DNA of 16,830 nucleotides from the NCBI GenBank assembly GCA_002747735.1, contig PDQE01000015.1:1-16830 (forward strand), in the 5' to 3' direction. The notes beneath the pieces are model-generated. The model was not told where the DNA came from. It did no database searches and saw nothing but the letters and a program-made list of their open reading frames with translations. This document shows positions 14,719 through 16,830 of this stretch, piece by piece. Each line of letters begins with the position of its first letter. The stretch's first letter is position 1. The stretch is from Flavobacteriales bacterium. Lineage in GTDB: Bacteria; Bacteroidota; Bacteroidia; Flavobacteriales; Flavobacteriaceae. Made by a program: the position numbers and the translations under genes.

Positions 14719-14756
14719 AAACCAAAATGCCAAAATAGCTTATAAATCATAAAGAT

Positions 14757-14764
14757 TATCTTTG
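14757..14764 (+). promoter_or_regulatory. -7 element of the SDR gene
   Basis: TATCTTTG matches TAnnTTTG exactly and ends 15 nt before the ATG at 14780. It lies in the 94-bp divergent spacer, so the two promoters sit about 40 bp apart and may influence each other. The -33 region is weak. Confidence 0.55.
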
Positions 14765-14779
14765 TAATAAATACGTAAA

Positions 14780-15574
14780 ATGGATTTTAATAATAAGATT
14801 GTTTGGGTAACTGGAGCTTCATCAGGTATAGGGTGGGAGGTTGTGTTGCAATTGATAGATTGTGGTGCTAAAGTTATCGCTTCTGCCCGAAATGTTGAAA
14901 AACTCAATCAGTTAAAAGCGGTTGTCAGGAATCCGGAGCGGGTTGCCATACTTCCTATGGACGTAGAAAAATTTGAAAGTATGGGCAGGTGGGTACAGCG
15001 AGCCACCAAACTTTTTGGGGGCTTGGATATCCTTATAAACAATGCCGGTATAAGCCAACGTGGCTTGGCTATTGATACCGGCTTAACTACTGATTTTAAA
15101 ATATTTAATACCAATTTTTTTGGAACTGTGGCTTTAACCAAAGCCGTGTTGCCCATTTTTGCCGCACAGCACCATGGCCATATTGTAGTAGTTAGTAGTG
15201 TGGTGGGTAAGATAGGTACACCGCTTAGAAGTACCTATGCGGCTTCAAAACACGCCCTGCACGGTTTTTTTGACAGCTTAAGAGTCGAAGTTTATAAAGA
15301 TAATATTTATGTAACCATTATCTGCCCCGGTTATGTGCAAACCGATATTTCACGCAATGCCCTTTCCGGAGACGGTACCAAACATGCCAAAATGGATAAA
15401 AATACCGCTAACGGCCTGTCCGCACCATATTTTGTGAATAAGATGTTACGAGCTATTGCCAAAAAACGTCAGGAAGTAGTCATAGGCGGCCGGCTAGAAA
15501 CCGCCGCTATATTTTTAAAACGATTTTTTCCAAAGCTCTTGGCTAAGATGGTTCGGAAAAGGATGGCTAATTGA
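14780..15574 (+). CDS. Short-chain dehydrogenase/reductase (SDR family)
   Basis: 264 residues, a classical SDR length. The Rossmann motif is VTGASSGIG (10-18), followed by NNAG (87-90), the catalytic Ser near SSVVG (139-143), and Tyr153/Lys157 in STYAASK. PGYVQTDIS marks the usual loop after the active site. The cofactor preference is unclear: SARN at 35-38, with Arg37 after the second strand, suggests NADPH. The C-terminal FLKRFFPKLLAKMVRKR is basic and amphipathic, which may favour membrane contact as in DHRS7-type enzymes. The substrate is unknown. It is monocistronic, with its own -7 element and a strong terminator 36 nt after the stop. Confidence 0.9.
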   Translation: MDFNNKIVWVTGASSGIGWEVVLQLIDCGAKVIASARNVEKLNQLKAVVRNPERVAILPMDVEKFESMGRWVQRATKLFGGLDILINNAGISQRGLAIDTGLTTDFKIFNTNFFGTVALTKAVLPIFAAQHHGHIVVVSSVVGKIGTPLRSTYAASKHALHGFFDSLRVEVYKDNIYVTIICPGYVQTDISRNALSGDGTKHAKMDKNTANGLSAPYFVNKMLRAIAKKRQEVVIGGRLETAAIFLKRFFPKLLAKMVRKRMAN

Positions 15575-15609
15575 TGTAGAATCAAAAGTATAGTAAACAC
15601 ATATTTTAT

Positions 15610-15650
15610 AAATCCCGCTAAGCCAAAAATAAGGCTGGCGGGATTTTATT
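15610..15650 (+). terminator. Terminator of the SDR gene
   Basis: AAATCCCGC (15610-15618) and GCGGGATTT (15638-15646) form a perfect 9-bp stem, with an inner AGCC/GGCT helix, followed by a T-rich stretch (TTTTATTT). It is the clearest terminator in the window. Confidence 0.85.
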
Positions 15651-15717
15651 TACATAGATTTTATCCTTAAATTTATCGCTTATTTTTTAGGCTGTTGTAT
15701 AGCCTTTTTATCATTTA

Positions 15718-15757
15718 ATACCAAATCCAATATAGCATTATATATTAGATTTGGTAT
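15718..15757 (+). repeat. 40-bp palindromic element
   Basis: ATACCAAATCCAATATA (15718-15734) and TATATTAGATTTGGTAT (15741-15757) are inverted copies at 16 of 17 positions, around a 6-nt loop (GCATTA). The one mismatch (C versus A) lies mid-stem. There is no T-run, and it directly abuts the next palindrome, so it looks like a dispersed repeat rather than a terminator. Confidence 0.7.
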
Positions 15758-15817
15758 AACTCATCTTAAACTTTTTATTTTTAACCGAAAATGAGATAAA
15801 ATTTGTTTAGATGAGTT
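15758..15817 (+). repeat. Copy 2 of the ~51-bp repeat, with inverted arms
   Basis: The arms AACTCATCTTAAAC (15758-15771) and GTTTAGATGAGTT (15805-15817) pair over 13 bp with one bulged T. They enclose the core shared with 1607-1657 (about 88% identical over 52 columns). It begins right where the neighbouring 40-bp palindrome ends, giving a 100-bp composite of two hairpins. It lies 84 nt before the GH20 ATG. Confidence 0.75.
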
Positions 15818-15901
15818 CAATTAGTTGTATCGGAAATTTTATCAGTTTTAACACTGTTTTTCCCGGAATCTTTAAACATATTTATCTAAAATAATGGTAG
15901 C

Positions 15902-16830
15902 ATGAAAACATCTGTCTTAACTATTTTATCTTGTATGTATTTTGCTTTTTCGGCTGTAAGCCAAGATGTTAAAAATATTATGAATGATTATCCTATTATC
16001 CCAAAACCGGTGGAACTACAAATAAAATCCGGTAGATTTCAAATTAGTGATAATACAAAAATAACCGGTGAAGAATCCTTAAAAAATGAGGGAAATTTTT
16101 TAGCCAAATTACTCTCCGGTACCACCGGTAAACAAGTTGTGTTTGATGCCAATACCAAAGAGGCAGCTATTCACCTGAAATTAGATGATGTTATAGAGCA
16201 GGAAGAAGGGTATCAATTACAAGTGGATAAGGATAACATTAACATTATAGGAAAAACAGCTAAAGGTGTTTTTTATGGTATCCAGACTTTGCGGCAATTG
16301 GTATCGGATGGTGGCTCTGTGCCGGCTGTTTTGGTTAATGATTATCCGCGTTTTGGCTATCGCGGTATGCTCCTTGATGTAGGACGTCATTTCTTACCGG
16401 CATCATTTATCAAGGAATTTATAGACCTTATGGCTATGCACAAAATGAATACTTTTCACTGGCATTTAACTGAAGATCAGGGCTGGCGAATAGAGATAAA
16501 AAAATATCCAAAATTAACAGAGGTAGGAGCGTATAGAAATGGCACTATCGTAGGACACCTTCCCGGAGAGAAAAATGACGAAACCCGTTACGGCGGTTTT
16601 TATACTCAGGAAGAAATAAAAGACATTGTGGCCTATGCGGCCAAAAAACACATTACGGTTATTCCGGAAATAGAATTACCCGGCCACGCCGGAGCGGCCA
16701 TTGCTGCTTATCCTCATTTAAGTTGTTTTCCGGAAGAACCCACAATAGTGCCTAATGATATGATGTCTAAAAAAAGCAGGGAACAGCAGAAAGCAAACCA
16801 TCCAAAAATGGTTCAGGAAACCTGGGGTGT
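15902..16830 (+). CDS. Beta-N-acetylhexosaminidase, GH20 (cut by window edge)
   Basis: 309 codons visible. The enzyme removes terminal GlcNAc or GalNAc from glycans or chitin fragments. A signal peptide (about 1-20, ending FSAVSQ) indicates export. Residues about 28-145 are the GH20b-type alpha/beta domain (YPIIPKPVELQIKSGRF; AKGVFYGIQTLRQLV). The catalytic barrel begins with RGMLLDVGRHFLP (154-166, with the sugar-binding Arg154), then HWHLTEDQGWRIEI (186-199) and VIPEIELPGHAGAAI (253-267). The catalytic Asp-Glu pair is expected shortly beyond the visible end, so activity cannot be judged. It starts after a composite palindromic repeat and is not linked to the SDR gene upstream, which has its own terminator. 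Confidence 0.95.
   Translation, partial: MKTSVLTILSCMYFAFSAVSQDVKNIMNDYPIIPKPVELQIKSGRFQISDNTKITGEESLKNEGNFLAKLLSGTTGKQVVFDANTKEAAIHLKLDDVIEQEEGYQLQVDKDNINIIGKTAKGVFYGIQTLRQLVSDGGSVPAVLVNDYPRFGYRGMLLDVGRHFLPASFIKEFIDLMAMHKMNTFHWHLTEDQGWRIEIKKYPKLTEVGAYRNGTIVGHLPGEKNDETRYGGFYTQEEIKDIVAYAAKKHITVIPEIELPGHAGAAIAAYPHLSCFPEEPTIVPNDMMSKKSREQQKANHPKMVQETWG

Larger units (their letters stand above)
15575..15901. other. 327-bp gene-free region before the GH20 gene
   Basis: It contains the SDR terminator (15610-15650), a smaller hairpin AGGCT/AGCCT followed by TTTTTA (about 15689-15709), and two adjacent palindromic repeats (15718-15757 and 15758-15817). The remaining 84 bp up to the GH20 ATG should hold its promoter. 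I see only a loose candidate, TAACACTG near 15848, and no exact TAnnTTTG. Confidence 0.65.

Overview
The window looks like chromosomal DNA from a member of the Bacteroidota, most likely the Flavobacteriaceae. It is AT-rich. Several gene starts are preceded by the TAnnTTTG -7 element typical of this phylum. The proteins have a flavobacterial flavour: a PEP carboxylase with TAHPTQ, a predicted membrane-embedded MutS-like ATPase, a DUF4369/TlpA-like secreted thioredoxin, and a secreted GH20 hexosaminidase. No rRNA, tRNA, CRISPR array, complete insertion sequence or phage gene was seen.

Layout. 1-1514 (minus) is the N-terminal part of PEP carboxylase (ppc), cut by the left edge. 1717-1860 (minus) encodes a 47-residue membrane protein. 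1861-2360 is a 500-bp gene-free stretch with a strong terminator, a candidate small RNA and copy A of a 131-bp repeat. 2361-8067 (minus) is a tightly packed block, read right to left: kdtA (Kdo transferase), a Crp/Fnr-type regulator, a MobA-like nucleotidyltransferase with a MobB-like front half, a DUF1835 protein, and the MutS-like ATPase. 8150-12800 (plus) is a nucleotide-sugar block: DegT-type aminotransferase, UDP-glucose dehydrogenase (GTG start), UDP-glucose 4-epimerase and dTDP-glucose 4,6-dehydratase. 12797-14685 (minus) holds a YfiM-like small membrane protein, copy B of the 131-bp repeat and a secreted thioredoxin-domain protein. 14780-15574 (plus) is a short-chain dehydrogenase with a good terminator. 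After a 327-bp gap carrying two palindromic repeats comes the start of a GH20 beta-N-acetylhexosaminidase, cut by the right edge.

How the genes work together. kdtA finishes the Kdo-lipid A inner core, and the divergent plus-strand block supplies activated sugars (amino sugar, UDP-glucuronate, UDP-galactose, dTDP-4-keto-6-deoxyglucose). The centre of the window is therefore envelope polysaccharide metabolism. The rest is housekeeping or poorly characterised.

The most unusual content is between genes. A 131-bp sequence occurs twice in opposite orientation (125/131 identical, all differences transitions), about 11.1 kb apart and bracketing both main gene blocks. It contains three back-to-back short palindromes and an open short reading frame, and one copy has what look like terminal inverted repeats. 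A second, unrelated repeat of about 51 bp occurs at both ends of the window. I found no convincing new multi-gene system; these repeats and the candidate small RNA are what I would check first.
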